DNA of 64,000 nucleotides. It comes from Microbacterium terregens. GTDB taxonomy: Bacteria > Pseudomonadota > Alphaproteobacteria > Sphingomonadales > Sphingomonadaceae. Each line of letters starts with the position of its first letter. The first letter of the stretch is position 1. Shown here one piece after another: positions 43,235-53,195 of the stretch. Position numbers and translations under genes: made by a program. The DNA is taken from positions 1 to 64,000 of the forward strand of contig NZ_BSEX01000020.1 of NCBI RefSeq assembly GCF_027922045.1. The letters run 5' to 3'. The notes below the pieces were generated by a model. It worked only from the letters and a program-made list of their open reading frames with translations. It was not told the DNA's origin and did not search any database.

Positions 43235-44866
43235 TCACCGGTAGCGGTACAAACGTACTCTCTGGATCCCCCATTGCCCCGCCGGCAGCCGGATGTGGCG
43301 CCCTTGGTGCGTCTGGTCGCCGTTCAGCAGGCGTCCCGCCACCCACTGGCCAGCGGCGTTGAACACGCCCTCTTCCGCGCGTTCGATCCCGGCGAGCGAT
43401 GGCCCCTCTCCCGCACCGGCGAACCTAACCGTGATCCCCTGCCCCGCGATCAGATACTCGTCCGCTCCGATCTGGATCACCATGCCGCCGTAGCCGGCGG
43501 TCTCCGGGGTCATGGCAGGCCGCTCGATGTCCGCGAAGGCCACGGTGAAGCGGTAGTTGCCCATCCGCCGGGCCTGCGGCTCGTAATCGAGCGTATCGTC
43601 ATAACGCTGCCGCGGCTTGAAGCCGGCGATCCGGTCGCTGCCCTGCGCCTGCAGGATGTACGACTGGAGCTGTCGCAGCACGCCATATGCTGCTCCGAGC
43701 TCGCCCGGCGCATCGTCCACGGAGTCGATCGAGAACGGCCCGAAGCCGATCGCGTCCCGCTCGCCAAAGGCATAGAAGGCGTTGGCCGGCACGATCGGAT
43801 TGTCGGCGTTGTGCGCCTCCGGCACGAACAGCGGATTGTCCGGCCGGTGATAGCGATCGACGATCTGGGTGAAGTTCGAGAAATAGATGTCGGGCGCGAG
43901 CAGGTCGATCGAGGGCGCCCCGGCCTTCCACACGTCGATCAGGTGCGGCAACGGGCCGCCGCTCGGATATTGGCCGGGCGCGCGTCCCGGTCGATTGAGC
44001 GCGACGTTCACGTACATCGGCAGCGCATAGGCCGCCTTGCCCGCGCGGGCGAGCGCATCGGCGAAGCGCGCATAGTGCCAGGCGGTGAATACCTCCGCCG
44101 CGGCGTCGCCGTCGCCGAACAGCTCCGTCCAGCTGCCCTGGGTGCGGGCACCGCGCTCTAGCCACATCGCCTTCATCTCCGGCACCAGCGTGTCGCGGTG
44201 CTGGGCGAGATAGGTGGTGAGTTCCGCCGGCACCGGCTGCGCGAAGGCTGCATTGGCGGCGGAGGAATAGTCCCGCGCCACCGGGAGCATGCCGATCTCG
44301 TTCTCCACCTGCACCATCACCACGGTGTTCCGGTCGCCGTCGACCGCCTTCAGGTGCGCGAGCATCGCCGCATAGGCGCGCGCATCCGCGCGGATCATCT
44401 CCTCGCCAAACGTCGACAGGATCTCCACCGACTGCCCGTTGGGCAGCCCTGCCCGCGGGAAACGCGCCTGATCGCGCTTCACCCATCCGGGCACATAGGT
44501 GGACATGGAATTCTTGTAGGCGCCGAACCAGAGCAGCACGAGCTTCAGGTCGTTCGCGCGCGCCTCGCGGATCATGGAGTCCAGGCTGGACCAGTCGAAC
44601 CGCCCCTCGACCGGCTCGATCAACTCCCAGGAGACCGGCGCGAGCACCGTGTTGAGGTTCATCGCGCGCAGCTTGGCCCAGTGCGGCGCCATATAGGTCG
44701 CGCTGGAGGCTGCCGAATTGCTGAGCTCGCCGGCGATCAGGAGCATCGGCTTGCCGTCGACGACAAGCTGGGTCGCCTCGCCATTGCGCTCGAGGCGCGG
44801 CGTCTCGGCCAGAACAGGCGTGGCGATGAGGAGCGTTGCACCCAGTCTTGCAGCGATATGCTTCAC
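43235..44866 (-). CDS. GH35 beta-galactosidase-like enzyme, exported (DUF5597 C-terminus)
   Basis: The protein is 543 residues from a GTG with AAGGGAA upstream. A longer form from the ATG at 44908 (overlapping the permease stop) is the alternative. It has a signal peptide (LGATLLIATPVLAE). The TIM barrel carries the acid/base region QVENEIGML and a nucleophile region FVPEAHN. The C-terminal 130 residues (from RFTVAFADIERP) are a beta domain of the DUF5597 type found with GH35. It is the last gene of an operon with manD and an ACS-family permease. It may remove galactose side chains from hemicellulose. Confidence 0.87.
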   Translation of the reverse strand: MKHIAARLGATLLIATPVLAETPRLERNGEATQLVVDGKPMLLIAGELSNSAASSATYMAPHWAKLRAMNLNTVLAPVSWELIEPVEGRFDWSSLDSMIREARANDLKLVLLWFGAYKNSMSTYVPGWVKRDQARFPRAGLPNGQSVEILSTFGEEMIRADARAYAAMLAHLKAVDGDRNTVVMVQVENEIGMLPVARDYSSAANAAFAQPVPAELTTYLAQHRDTLVPEMKAMWLERGARTQGSWTELFGDGDAAAEVFTAWHYARFADALARAGKAAYALPMYVNVALNRPGRAPGQYPSGGPLPHLIDVWKAGAPSIDLLAPDIYFSNFTQIVDRYHRPDNPLFVPEAHNADNPIVPANAFYAFGERDAIGFGPFSIDSVDDAPGELGAAYGVLRQLQSYILQAQGSDRIAGFKPRQRYDDTLDYEPQARRMGNYRFTVAFADIERPAMTPETAGYGGMVIQIGADEYLIAGQGITVRFAGAGEGPSLAGIERAEEGVFNAAGQWVAGRLLNGDQTHQGRHIRLPAGQWGIQRVRLYRYR

Positions 44867-44904
44867 GTCAGTTCCCTTGTTCGGTCGGCGACGGCGGAGA
44901 AGGC

Positions 44905-46221
44905 TCATTGCGCGATCTTCACGTCGCGGTAGCGCGGGTTGAGGAGGTGGAAGACCAGCAGCGCGACCAGGTAGGCGACGCCGCAGGCGACGAAGAACGG
45001 GCCGTAGCTGCCGACCTTGTCGAGCAGCGCGCCCAGCGTCTTAGACGCCAGGAAGCCGCCGACCGCGCCCGCGAAGCCACCCAGGCCGATCAACGTTCCC
45101 TGGGCGTAGCGGGGGAACTGGTCCCCCGGCAGCGCAAACAAGTTGGTCGAAAAACCCTGGTGCGCCGCGCAGGCGAGGCCGATCAGCGCCACGGCGATCC
45201 AGATGCTGCTCGCCTGTGCCGCAAACATCACCGGCAGCGCGAACAGCGCACACACCAACATCGCGCGCTTGCGGGCGCTTCCCGCGGAGGCACCCCGCTT
45301 CAGCTGGCGCGACGAGTACCAGCCGCCGGCCACCGCACCCAGATCCGCCAGGATGTAGATCGCCACCAACGGCGGGCCGAAACTCTTGAGGTCATAGCCG
45401 TAGCGGGTGTGAAAGAAGTCCGGCAGCCAGAAGAGGAAGGTCCACCAGACCGGGTCGATCAGGAAGCGGCCGGCCATGTAGGCCCAGGCCTCCCTATGGC
45501 GCAGCACGGACAGGAAACCGGCACGACCGCTGTCGTCCGCCGGCTCCGCCTCGATCCAGGCGCGCTCCTCGGTCGTGATGCGCGGATGGCGACCCGGCGG
45601 ATGATAGAGGCGCCACCAGGCCACGAGCCAGACGATGTTGAAGAGGCCGGTGACGATGAACGCCCAACGCCAGTCGAGAACCAGGTCGGCGACGATGAAG
45701 CCGACCAGCAACGGTGTCACGACAGCACCGACATTGGCGCCGGCGTTGAAGATGCCGATCGCGAGCGCGCGTTCCTTCTTGGGGAACCATTGCGAGGCGG
45801 CGGCGAGCGCGGAGGGATAGGTCCCCGCCTCCCCGAACGCGAGCGGGATGCGGGCGACGACGAAGCCGGCGGTGGAGGTGACCAGCGTCTGCGCGAAGTG
45901 GCCGACCGTCCAGCTGCCCATCGCCAGCAGATAGCCCCATCGCGGTCCCACCCGGTCGATCAGCCAGCCGAACAGCAGGAAGCCGACGCCATAGAAGACC
46001 TGAAAGTAGCCGGTGATGTCGGCATAGCCGGAGTTGGTCCAGCCGTAGAGGCCCTGCAACTGCGGCTTCAGCACGCCCAGCACCAGCCGGTCGATGTAGC
46101 TGAGCACCACGGCGGTAAACAGGAGGCCGCAGATCACCCAGCGGATGCGCCCGCGCGGCGGCCGCACCGCATGCGCGGCGGTTTCCGGCGCCTGTGCGGC
46201 GGCTTGGGTGAACTCGCTCAC
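44905..46221 (-). CDS. MFS transporter, ACS family (second copy)
   Basis: This is a 438-residue permease with twelve helices. VVLSYIDRLVLGVLKPQL in helix 1, FGEAGTYPSALAAASQWFPKKERALAIGIFNAG and the ITTEERAWIEAE loop are typical of hexuronate transporters (ExuT/GudP group). It starts at GTG, one base after the manD stop, and its end overlaps the possible start of the GH35 gene. Uptake of glucuronate or aldobiuronate is the likely job. Confidence 0.87.
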   Translation of the reverse strand: MSEFTQAAAQAPETAAHAVRPPRGRIRWVICGLLFTAVVLSYIDRLVLGVLKPQLQGLYGWTNSGYADITGYFQVFYGVGFLLFGWLIDRVGPRWGYLLAMGSWTVGHFAQTLVTSTAGFVVARIPLAFGEAGTYPSALAAASQWFPKKERALAIGIFNAGANVGAVVTPLLVGFIVADLVLDWRWAFIVTGLFNIVWLVAWWRLYHPPGRHPRITTEERAWIEAEPADDSGRAGFLSVLRHREAWAYMAGRFLIDPVWWTFLFWLPDFFHTRYGYDLKSFGPPLVAIYILADLGAVAGGWYSSRQLKRGASAGSARKRAMLVCALFALPVMFAAQASSIWIAVALIGLACAAHQGFSTNLFALPGDQFPRYAQGTLIGLGGFAGAVGGFLASKTLGALLDKVGSYGPFFVACGVAYLVALLVFHLLNPRYRDVKIAQ

Positions 46222-46222
46222 C

Positions 46223-47434
46223 TCACCAGCTCCACAAGGTACCGTCCTCCAGCCGGTTCACCGGCAGGAAGGCGCGCTTGTACGCGTGGGTGCTGGCCAG
46301 TTCCTCGTCGATGTCGACGCCCAGGCCAGGCTTGTCGCCCGGGTGCATCAGCCCGTTCGCGAAGGAATAGGCGTGCGGGAAGACGCGGTCGGTCTCCTCC
46401 GTGTGCGGCATGTGTTCCTGGATGCCGAAGTTCGGGATCGAGAGGCCGAAATGCAGCGCCGCGGCCATGCAGATGGGGCTGAGGTCGGTTGCGCCATGAC
46501 TGCCGGTGCGGACCTGATACAGGTCGGCAAGCGCCGCGATCCGGCGCATGTGGGTGATGCCGCCGGCATGGACCACGGTCGCCCGGATATAGTCGATCCA
46601 CTGGTTCTCGATCAGCGTCTTGCAGTCCCAGATCGAGTTGAAGATCTCGCCGACGGCAAGCGGCGCCGTGGTGTGCTGGCGGATCAGGCGGAAGGCGTCC
46701 TGGTTCTCGGCCGGGGTCGCATCCTCCAGCCAGAAGGGACGATAGGGCTCCAGGTCGCGGCCGAGCCGCCCCGCCTCGATCGGGGTCAGGCGATGGTGGA
46801 TGTCATGCAGCAGGTGGACGTCCCAGCCGAGTGCCTCTCGCGCGACCCGGAACAGCTCGGGGACGACGCGCAGATATTTTGAGGTCGACCAGACGCTCTC
46901 GCTCGGCAGGTCCGCGTCGGCGGGCTCATAGCGCTCGCCGTGCTTGGCGACGCCGTAGGTGGACGGCAGCCCCGGCACGCCGCATTGCAGGCGCACGGCC
47001 AGATAGCCCTCGTCCATCGCCGCCCTGGCTGCGGCAATGGTATCGTCGATCGTCGTGCCGTTGGCATGGGCATAGACCATGCACCCCTCTCGCGCGGCAC
47101 CGCCGAGCAACTGGTAGACGGGAAGCCCCGCGATCTTGCCCTTGATGTCCCACAGCGCCATGTCGACGGCTGCGATCGCGGTCATGGTGACGGGGCCGCG
47201 CCGCCAGTACGCACCCTTGTAGAGATACTGCCAGATGTCCTCGATCTGGTGCGCCTCGCGCCCGATCAGGCAGGGCACCACATGCTCGGCGAGGTAGCTG
47301 GCCACCGCGAGTTCCCGGCCGTTGAGCGTGGCGTCGCCTACGCCGGTGGTGCCGTCGTCGCACTCGATCTTCAGGGTGACGAAGTTGCGCCCGGGGCTGG
47401 TGACGATGACGCGGGCTTTGACGATCTTGGGCAT
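46223..47434 (-). CDS. manD: D-mannonate dehydratase (enolase superfamily ManD)
   Basis: This 403-residue enzyme dehydrates D-mannonate to 2-keto-3-deoxygluconate. It is very close in motifs to the Novosphingobium Man[43 protein letters not shown] (metal ligand Asp and catalytic His), [12 protein letters not shown] and LAVGEIFN (metal ligands), SHGATDLSP and the C-terminal GTLWSW. The Ala in HGATD is the residue I associate with the efficient mannonate-specific members, as opposed to HGPTD proteins. The start at MPKIVKARV has GAGGAA upstream. No uronate isomerase or mannonate oxidoreductase is in the window, so the rest of the pathway must be elsewhere. Confidence 0.93.
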   Translation of the reverse strand: MPKIVKARVIVTSPGRNFVTLKIECDDGTTGVGDATLNGRELAVASYLAEHVVPCLIGREAHQIEDIWQYLYKGAYWRRGPVTMTAIAAVDMALWDIKGKIAGLPVYQLLGGAAREGCMVYAHANGTTIDDTIAAARAAMDEGYLAVRLQCGVPGLPSTYGVAKHGERYEPADADLPSESVWSTSKYLRVVPELFRVAREALGWDVHLLHDIHHRLTPIEAGRLGRDLEPYRPFWLEDATPAENQDAFRLIRQHTTAPLAVGEIFNSIWDCKTLIENQWIDYIRATVVHAGGITHMRRIAALADLYQVRTGSHGATDLSPICMAAALHFGLSIPNFGIQEHMPHTEETDRVFPHAYSFANGLMHPGDKPGLGVDIDEELASTHAYKRAFLPVNRLEDGTLWSW

Positions 47435-47774
47435 CGGGTTCCTCAGGCGATTTCGAGCACGACGGGCTGGAGGCCGCGGCCGTTCGAGCGGGTCAAAATG
47501 TGCAATTGGCGGATGCGATTGCCTCGCGCGTCCCATCCCGCAGCCGGAATGCGTGTGGACTGCGAGTTGCGCAGTGTCGTGATCGGACGCGCGCCAGAGG
47601 AGACTTGATTGCAGCCATACTGCCGGGCGACCGCTTCGCCCGCGCGGCTATCGAGGATCGTAGACCCGCGGCGCGCGGACGGCTGGCGGTCGCTCGGCTC
47701 GATCTTCCATTCTGCGCGCGTCACGATCCGCTCCCCGTTGCGGCCTCCGTCTTGCGCGGCTTGCCTGTTCAACT
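47435..47774. other. Long leader of the manD operon
   Basis: About 340 bases separate manD from the operator at 47775. On the minus strand a 109-codon frame (47772 to 47443, TTG start) fills most of it. Its C-terminal part ([12 protein letters not shown]) looks somewhat protein-like while the rest is Arg/Ser-rich, so it may be the remnant of a decayed gene or a chance frame. Otherwise I see no hairpin terminator or riboswitch-like fold by eye. Confidence 0.4.
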
Positions 47775-47786
47775 GATACCGTTACC
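47775..47786. promoter_or_regulatory. Imperfect LacI-type operator GATACCGTTACC
   Basis: On the minus strand this reads GGTAACGGTATC. One half, GGTAAC, is identical to the half-site of GGTAACGTTACC at 24898. It lies 51 bases upstream of the GH67 start, in the shared region with the manD operon, so one repressor could control both directions. Confidence 0.6.
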
Positions 47787-47836
47787 ATGGCCAGCGACGC
47801 GGCGGGCTGTCAACCGCCGCGCACCGGGAGAGAGTA

Positions 47837-49936
47837 ATGAAGGCAATGAGGACGCTGGTGTGCGCCAGCGCCATCGCGGTCACGGCGGCCCTGCTGACAG
47901 CACCGGCTGCGGCGGAGGACGGTTACCGGCTCTGGCTCCGCACCGAGGCGCCGGCCGAAGGAAAGACCGCGATATCCCGCCTTGGCGACACGCCCACGTT
48001 GCGGCTCGCCGAAGCCGACCTTCGTCGTGATTTGCCCGCCGCTGCGAATCTGCCGGTCGTGGTAGCGCCAGCGAGCAACCCCTCGGTTTCGGCGCTCCGG
48101 CTGCCCGTCGCGAGCTTGGGAGATGAAGGCTATCTGGTCCGCCCCGCCTCCTTGGGCGGACGGCAGGTCTTGTTGGTCACGGGCAACACCGATCGAGGCG
48201 TGCTCTATGGCGCCTTCGCCCTGATCCGCCATGTCGCCAGCGGCGGACAGGTCGCGAACGCGACGCTTCGCTCGGCACCCAAGGTGAAGCTGCGCGTCCT
48301 CAACCATTGGGACAATCTCGATGGCACGGTCGAGCGCGGCTATTCCGGCGAGTCGCTGTGGGACTGGTGGAAGCTGCCGGACTACCGCGATCCGCGCTAC
48401 ACCGACTATGCCCGCGCCAATGCCTCCATCGGCATCAACGGCACGGTGCTGAACAACGTCAATGCCAAGGCCGACAGCCTCACCGCGCCGTATATCGCCA
48501 AGGCAGCGGCGCTGGCCGACGTGTTCCGCCCCTGGGGCATCCGCGTCTATCTCTCCGCCCGGTTCTCGGCACCGATCGAGATCGGCGGCCTGAAGACCGC
48601 GGACCCACGAGACCCTGCCGTTGCGGCCTGGTGGAAGACGAAGGCGGACGAGATCTACCGCGCCATTCCCGACTTCGGCGGCTTCCTGGTCAAGGCAAAC
48701 AGTGAGGGGCAGCCGGGTCCGCGCGACTATGGCGCGAGCCATGCCGACGGCGCCAACATGCTCGCCGCGGCGGTGAAGCCGCATGGCGGCATCGTGATGT
48801 GGCGCGCCTTTGTCTACGCGGACACCGATCCCGAGGATCGCGCCAAGCAGGCCTATACCGAGTTCAAGCCATTGGACGGCAAGTTCGCCGACAACGTTAT
48901 GGTGCAGGTGAAGAACGGCGCCATCGACTTCCAGCCGCGCGAGCCCTTCCATCCGCTGTTCGGCGCGATGCCCAAGACGCCGCTGATGATGGAGTTCCAG
49001 ATCACCAAGGAGTACCTCGGGCAGGCGACCCACCTCGCCTATCTGGGGCCGCTCTTCACCGAGGTGCTGGAGGCGAAGACCGGACGTGGCAAGGAGACGG
49101 TGGCAAGCGTCGTCGACGGCGAGAGCGAGCGCCACCAGCTGACGGGCATGGCCGGCGTAGCAAACATCGGCGACGATCGCGACTGGACCGGGGGCACGTT
49201 CAACCAGGCAAACTGGTACGCGTTCGGACGGCTGGCATGGGATCCTTCCCTCGATGCGGCAGCGATCGCGCGCGAATGGGCGCAGCAGACCTTCGGCACC
49301 GATCCGCGAGTGGTTGCGCCGATCGTCGACATGATGATGCGCTCGCGCGAAGCGGTGGTGGATTACACCGGGCCCCTTGGCCTCGCCCATGTCATGGCGA
49401 CGGGACATCATTATGGGCCGGGGCCGTGGGTGAGCGAGCTGCAGCGGCCCGAGTGGAACCCCGTCTACTATCACCGCGCCGACCGCCAGGGGATCGGGTT
49501 CGACCGGACTCGGACGGGCAGCAACGCCGTCGGGCAATACGCGCCGGCGGTGGCGAAGCTCTATGCGAACCCGCGCACCACGCCCGAAAGCGAGTTGCTG
49601 TGGTTCCACCACCTTCCCTGGGACTATCGCCTGAAAAGCAGCGAGACGCTGTGGGAGGGCCTGGTGCGGCGGTACGACCGGGGCGTGGCCACCGTGGCAG
49701 CGATGCGGCGTGAATGGGACGGACTGCGCACGCTCGTGGATGCCGAACGCTGGGAGAAAGCGGCCGCTTTCCTTGCCATCCAGGAGCGCGAGGCGCGGTG
49801 GTGGCGGGACGCGAGCCTCGCCTATTGGCAGTCGGTGAACGGGCTGCCCCTCCCGGCCGGCGCAGCGGCGCCCGAGCACGACCTCGCCTGGTACAAGGCG
49901 CAGAGCTTCCCCCATGCGCCCGGCAATCCCCATTGA
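47837..49936 (+). CDS. aguA: GH67 alpha-glucuronidase, exported
   Basis: The protein is 699 residues with a signal peptide (LVCASAIAVTAALLTAPAAA). GH67 enzymes cut (4-O-methyl-)glucuronic acid from the non-reducing end of xylo-oligosaccharides. Domain order is an N-terminal beta domain, a TIM barrel and a helical C-terminus. Visible active-site blocks are the general acid in VKANSEGQPGP and the paired Asp and Glu in KNGAIDFQPREPFHP. NHWDNLDGTVERGYSG is a family hallmark. It is divergent to the manD operon and followed by an SGNH esterase. The products feed ManD and XylA respectively. Confidence 0.95.
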   Translation: MKAMRTLVCASAIAVTAALLTAPAAAEDGYRLWLRTEAPAEGKTAISRLGDTPTLRLAEADLRRDLPAAANLPVVVAPASNPSVSALRLPVASLGDEGYLVRPASLGGRQVLLVTGNTDRGVLYGAFALIRHVASGGQVANATLRSAPKVKLRVLNHWDNLDGTVERGYSGESLWDWWKLPDYRDPRYTDYARANASIGINGTVLNNVNAKADSLTAPYIAKAAALADVFRPWGIRVYLSARFSAPIEIGGLKTADPRDPAVAAWWKTKADEIYRAIPDFGGFLVKANSEGQPGPRDYGASHADGANMLAAAVKPHGGIVMWRAFVYADTDPEDRAKQAYTEFKPLDGKFADNVMVQVKNGAIDFQPREPFHPLFGAMPKTPLMMEFQITKEYLGQATHLAYLGPLFTEVLEAKTGRGKETVASVVDGESERHQLTGMAGVANIGDDRDWTGGTFNQANWYAFGRLAWDPSLDAAAIAREWAQQTFGTDPRVVAPIVDMMMRSREAVVDYTGPLGLAHVMATGHHYGPGPWVSELQRPEWNPVYYHRADRQGIGFDRTRTGSNAVGQYAPAVAKLYANPRTTPESELLWFHHLPWDYRLKSSETLWEGLVRRYDRGVATVAAMRREWDGLRTLVDAERWEKAAAFLAIQEREARWWRDASLAYWQSVNGLPLPAGAAAPEHDLAWYKAQSFPHAPGNPH

Positions 49937-49970
49937 TCCGCCACCGACCCCGGCATTGAGGAACCACCCC

Positions 49971-51203
49971 ATGGCAGCACCTTGGAAGACGACGATTGCG
50001 GCCGCCGCCCTTCTTCTGGCGGGCGGCGGCGCCGACGCGCGCACCAGCGCCACCCGCTGGGTCGCGACCTGGGGCTCGGCACAGATGATCCCGGAGGGCG
50101 AGAATGCGCTGCCGGCGGATGCGACACATGCCGTCACCCTGCGGCAGGTGGTCCGCCTCTCGGCAGGCGGAGGCGAAATCCGCGTGCGGTTCTCCAACCG
50201 CTTCGGCACACGTCCGCTGCCCATCGGCGCGGCCCATGTCGCCCGCGCGGCAAGGCCGGGGACGCCCCGAATTGAAGGCGGCGTGGCGCTCACCTTCTCG
50301 GGTCACGCCGATGCGGTGATCCCGGCCGGGGCGGAAATCTATTCGGATCCGGTCTCGCTGAACCTCGCCCCCGGCGCGGATCTCGCCATCAGCCTCTACC
50401 TGCCCGAGGCACCGGAACCGCAGACCGGCCATCCGGGGGCGCGGTCCACCAGCTTCCTCCTGACCGGCCAGCATGTCGCGGACACGGACCTGCCCGGCGC
50501 GCGGCCCACCACCCGCTGGTACCTGATCGCCGACGTGGAGGTGGCGGCCGCAACGAACGTCGGCACGGTGGTGGCGATCGGCGATTCCATCACGGACGGC
50601 TATGGTGTCGAGCCGGAACGGAACACCCGCTGGACCGACGTCTTCGCGCAACGGCTGCGGAGCGAAGCGCGGACACGGGGCATCGGCGTGGTCAACGCGG
50701 GGATCGGCGGCAACCGCATCCTTCTCGATGGGCTCGGCCCCAATCTGATCGCCCGTTTCGACCGGGACGTGATCGCCCGCAGCGGCGTCCGCTGGGCGAT
50801 CGTCCTGGAGGGGATCAACGATCTCGGCACCCTCACCCGCGACGCGCCGGCGACCCCGGAGCAGCATCGCGCGCTGGTGCGGCAGATCACCGCCGCCTAC
50901 CGCCAGCTTGCCGAGCGTGCGCACGCCCATGGCATCAAGCTGATCGGCGGAACGGTCATGCCGTTCGGGGGCAACAGCTATTATCACCCCGCGCCCGAAC
51001 TCGAAGCGGCGCGACAGGAGATCAACCGCTTCATCCGCACCTCCGGCACGTTCAACGCGGTCATCGACTTCGACAAGGTGACGCGCGACCCGGCACAACC
51101 GGATCGGCTCGCCCCGGCGCTCGACTCCGGCGATCACCTCCACCCGTCCGAAGCGGGCTATCGGAAGATGGGCGAAGCGGTGCCGCTGGGCCTGTTCTCA
51201 TAG
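49971..51203 (+). CDS. SGNH/GDSL hydrolase, exported (acetyl-xylan esterase candidate)
   Basis: This 410-residue protein has a signal peptide (TTIAAAALLLAGGGADA). An N-terminal jelly-roll-like domain (about 25-190) is followed by the SGNH domain: Ser in AIGDSITDG, Gly in NAGIGGNR, Asn in LEGINDLG, and the Asp/His pair in GDHLHPSEAGY. TTGAGGAA precedes the ATG. It follows the GH67 gene by 34 bases and is probably in the same operon. Removing acetyl groups from xylan is the likely role; the sequence alone shows only an esterase. Confidence 0.87.
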   Translation: MAAPWKTTIAAAALLLAGGGADARTSATRWVATWGSAQMIPEGENALPADATHAVTLRQVVRLSAGGGEIRVRFSNRFGTRPLPIGAAHVARAARPGTPRIEGGVALTFSGHADAVIPAGAEIYSDPVSLNLAPGADLAISLYLPEAPEPQTGHPGARSTSFLLTGQHVADTDLPGARPTTRWYLIADVEVAAATNVGTVVAIGDSITDGYGVEPERNTRWTDVFAQRLRSEARTRGIGVVNAGIGGNRILLDGLGPNLIARFDRDVIARSGVRWAIVLEGINDLGTLTRDAPATPEQHRALVRQITAAYRQLAERAHAHGIKLIGGTVMPFGGNSYYHPAPELEAARQEINRFIRTSGTFNAVIDFDKVTRDPAQPDRLAPALDSGDHLHPSEAGYRKMGEAVPLGLFS

Positions 51204-51301
51204 GCGCACGCGCGAGCGGGCGGAGCGCAAAGTCGCGCCGGCCCTTGCGCGCGGGGCGGTCAGCAGCGACACGTGCGGCTTCACCAGAACAGTGGATCCC
51301 C

Positions 51302-53152
51302 ATGCGCCGCTTCCTCCTTGCTTCCGCCCTGCTCGCCACGCCCGCCATGGCGGCGCCCGACGCGCCGTCGCCGATCCTGATGACACCGGATGCGCGCGAC
51401 GTGCTCACCTATGCGCGTCCGGAGATCGCGCGGGTGGCGCATGTCGACCTCGACCTCGTCGCCGACTTTGCGAGCCGCACGATGCGGGGCACCGCGACCC
51501 TCGACATTCTGGCGCGCCCGGACGCACGCGAGATCGTGCTGGACGACAAGGGGCTTGTCATCAGCCGCATCACCGATGGCGCGGGCAAGCCCCTCAAATG
51601 GACGGTCGGCGCGGAGGACCCGTACAAGGGCGCCCCGCTGACCGTCGCGATCGGAAGGGCCCGCCGGATCGTCATCACCTATAGCTCGCGCCCCGACGCG
51701 CGGGCGCTCGGCTGGCTGCCGCCCGAGCTCACCGCCGGCAAGCGCAAGCCCTACCTGTTCAGCCAGGGCCAGGCGATCAACAACCGCAGCTGGATCCCGA
51801 CCCAGGACAGCCCCGGCATTCGCCAGAGCTGGAGTGCGTCGATCACCGTGCCGGCCGATCTGGTGGCGGTGATGAGCGGCGAACGGCTGACGCCCGAGGG
51901 CGAGGCTGCCGGCGAGGGCCAGCGCCGCTATCGCTTCCGCATGGACCGCAACGTCCCGCCGTACCTGATCGCGCTTGCGGTCGGCGACATCGGCTTCCGC
52001 GCGGTGGACGGCCGTACCGGCGTCTTCACCGAGCCTACCGATCTCGACCGGACGGCGTCCGAACTGTCCGACACGGGCAAGATGGTGACCACTGCGGAGG
52101 CACTCTACGGCGGCTACCGCTGGGGCCGCTTCGACGTCCTCGTCCTCCCGCCCTCCTTCCCGTTCGGCGGCATGGAGAACCCCACCCTCACCTTCGCCAC
52201 CCCGACGATCATCACTGGCGACAAGTCCAACGTCGACGTGATCGCGCATGAGCTGGCGCACAGCTGGTCGGGCAATCTCGTCACCAACGCGACCTGGTCC
52301 GACAGCTGGCTCAACGAAGGGTTCACCACCTACTTCGAGAACCGCATCGACGAGGCGCTGTATGGCCAGGAGCGGGCAGCAACGCTCGCCGACCTGTCGT
52401 GGGACGACCTCCAGCGCGACCTGAAGGAGGCGAAGCCCGAACAGGCCCGCCTTCACGGCGATCCGGAGGGGACCTTCGGGCAGCTCGACTATACCAAGGG
52501 GTCGACCTTCCTGCGGACGATCGAATACACGGTCGGGCGTGCGCGCTGGGACGCCTATCTGCGCTCCTACTTCGACCGGCACGCTTTCCAGCCGCAGACC
52601 AGCGCCAACTTCCTGAAGGACCTGCGCGCCAACCTCATCCGGGGCGATCGCGCCCTGGAGGAGAAGCTGCAGCTCGACGCATGGGTGTACCAGCCCGGCC
52701 TTCCGGCCAATGCGGTGCATGTGAAGTCGGCGACGCTCGCAAAGATCGACCAGATGCTGGAGCGCGTGAATGGCGGCGCGCCATTCGCTTCGATTGATGC
52801 GAGCCGCTGGTCGACGCAGGAGTGGCTCCGGTTCCTGAACGGCCTGCCCCGCCAGCAGAGCGCCGCACGCCTGGCCGAGCTCGATCAGGCGTTCCGGCTT
52901 TCCACATCCACCAACGCCTATATCCGCTCTGCCTGGCTCGTGCTCGCGATCGGCAACCGCTACCAGCCGGCAATCGCCTCGGCCGAACAGTTCCTGCCAA
53001 GTGTCGGCCGCAACCTGCTGATCACGCCGGTCTATCGCGCGCTGAAGGCGCAGGGCGACTGGGGCATGCCGGTCGCACGCCGGATCTTCGATCGGGCACG
53101 CGCGGGCTATCACCCCGTGACCGCAGGAGCGATCGCGCAACTGCTGGGTTGA
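51302..53152 (+). CDS. M1 family zinc aminopeptidase, exported
   Basis: This 616-residue protein has a signal peptide (FLLASALLATPAMA). It has an N-terminal beta saddle, a thermolysin-like domain with the exopeptidase motif FGGMENP and the zinc site HELAHSW...NEGFT, and a C-terminal helical repeat domain. The size and ending are like leukotriene-A4-hydrolase-type (cold-active aminopeptidase) members. It is not evidently part of the xylan locus and ends at a strong hairpin. Confidence 0.93.
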   Translation: MRRFLLASALLATPAMAAPDAPSPILMTPDARDVLTYARPEIARVAHVDLDLVADFASRTMRGTATLDILARPDAREIVLDDKGLVISRITDGAGKPLKWTVGAEDPYKGAPLTVAIGRARRIVITYSSRPDARALGWLPPELTAGKRKPYLFSQGQAINNRSWIPTQDSPGIRQSWSASITVPADLVAVMSGERLTPEGEAAGEGQRRYRFRMDRNVPPYLIALAVGDIGFRAVDGRTGVFTEPTDLDRTASELSDTGKMVTTAEALYGGYRWGRFDVLVLPPSFPFGGMENPTLTFATPTIITGDKSNVDVIAHELAHSWSGNLVTNATWSDSWLNEGFTTYFENRIDEALYGQERAATLADLSWDDLQRDLKEAKPEQARLHGDPEGTFGQLDYTKGSTFLRTIEYTVGRARWDAYLRSYFDRHAFQPQTSANFLKDLRANLIRGDRALEEKLQLDAWVYQPGLPANAVHVKSATLAKIDQMLERVNGGAPFASIDASRWSTQEWLRFLNGLPRQQSAARLAELDQAFRLSTSTNAYIRSAWLVLAIGNRYQPAIASAEQFLPSVGRNLLITPVYRALKAQGDWGMPVARRIFDRARAGYHPVTAGAIAQLLG

Positions 53153-53159
53153 GGCAGCG

Positions 53160-53185
53160 GCTGGCGTCGGTTTTCCGACGCCAGC
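53160..53185. terminator. Terminator between convergent genes
   Basis: GCTGGCGTCGG and CCGACGCCAGC form a perfect 11-base stem with a TTTT loop, between the aminopeptidase stop and the mnhG stop. Confidence 0.75.
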
Positions 53186-53195
53186 GGCCCGCAGG

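Noticed and set aside
43230..43250. GGTAGCGGTAC, similar to the operator core
   Set aside because: It lies within the last codons of the GH35 gene and is not palindromic in its centre.
47810..50293. An 827-codon open frame on the minus strand opposite the GH67 and SGNH genes
   Set aside because: It is antisense to two well-recognised enzymes, is Arg/Gly/Pro-rich without any domain, and reflects GC-rich third positions.
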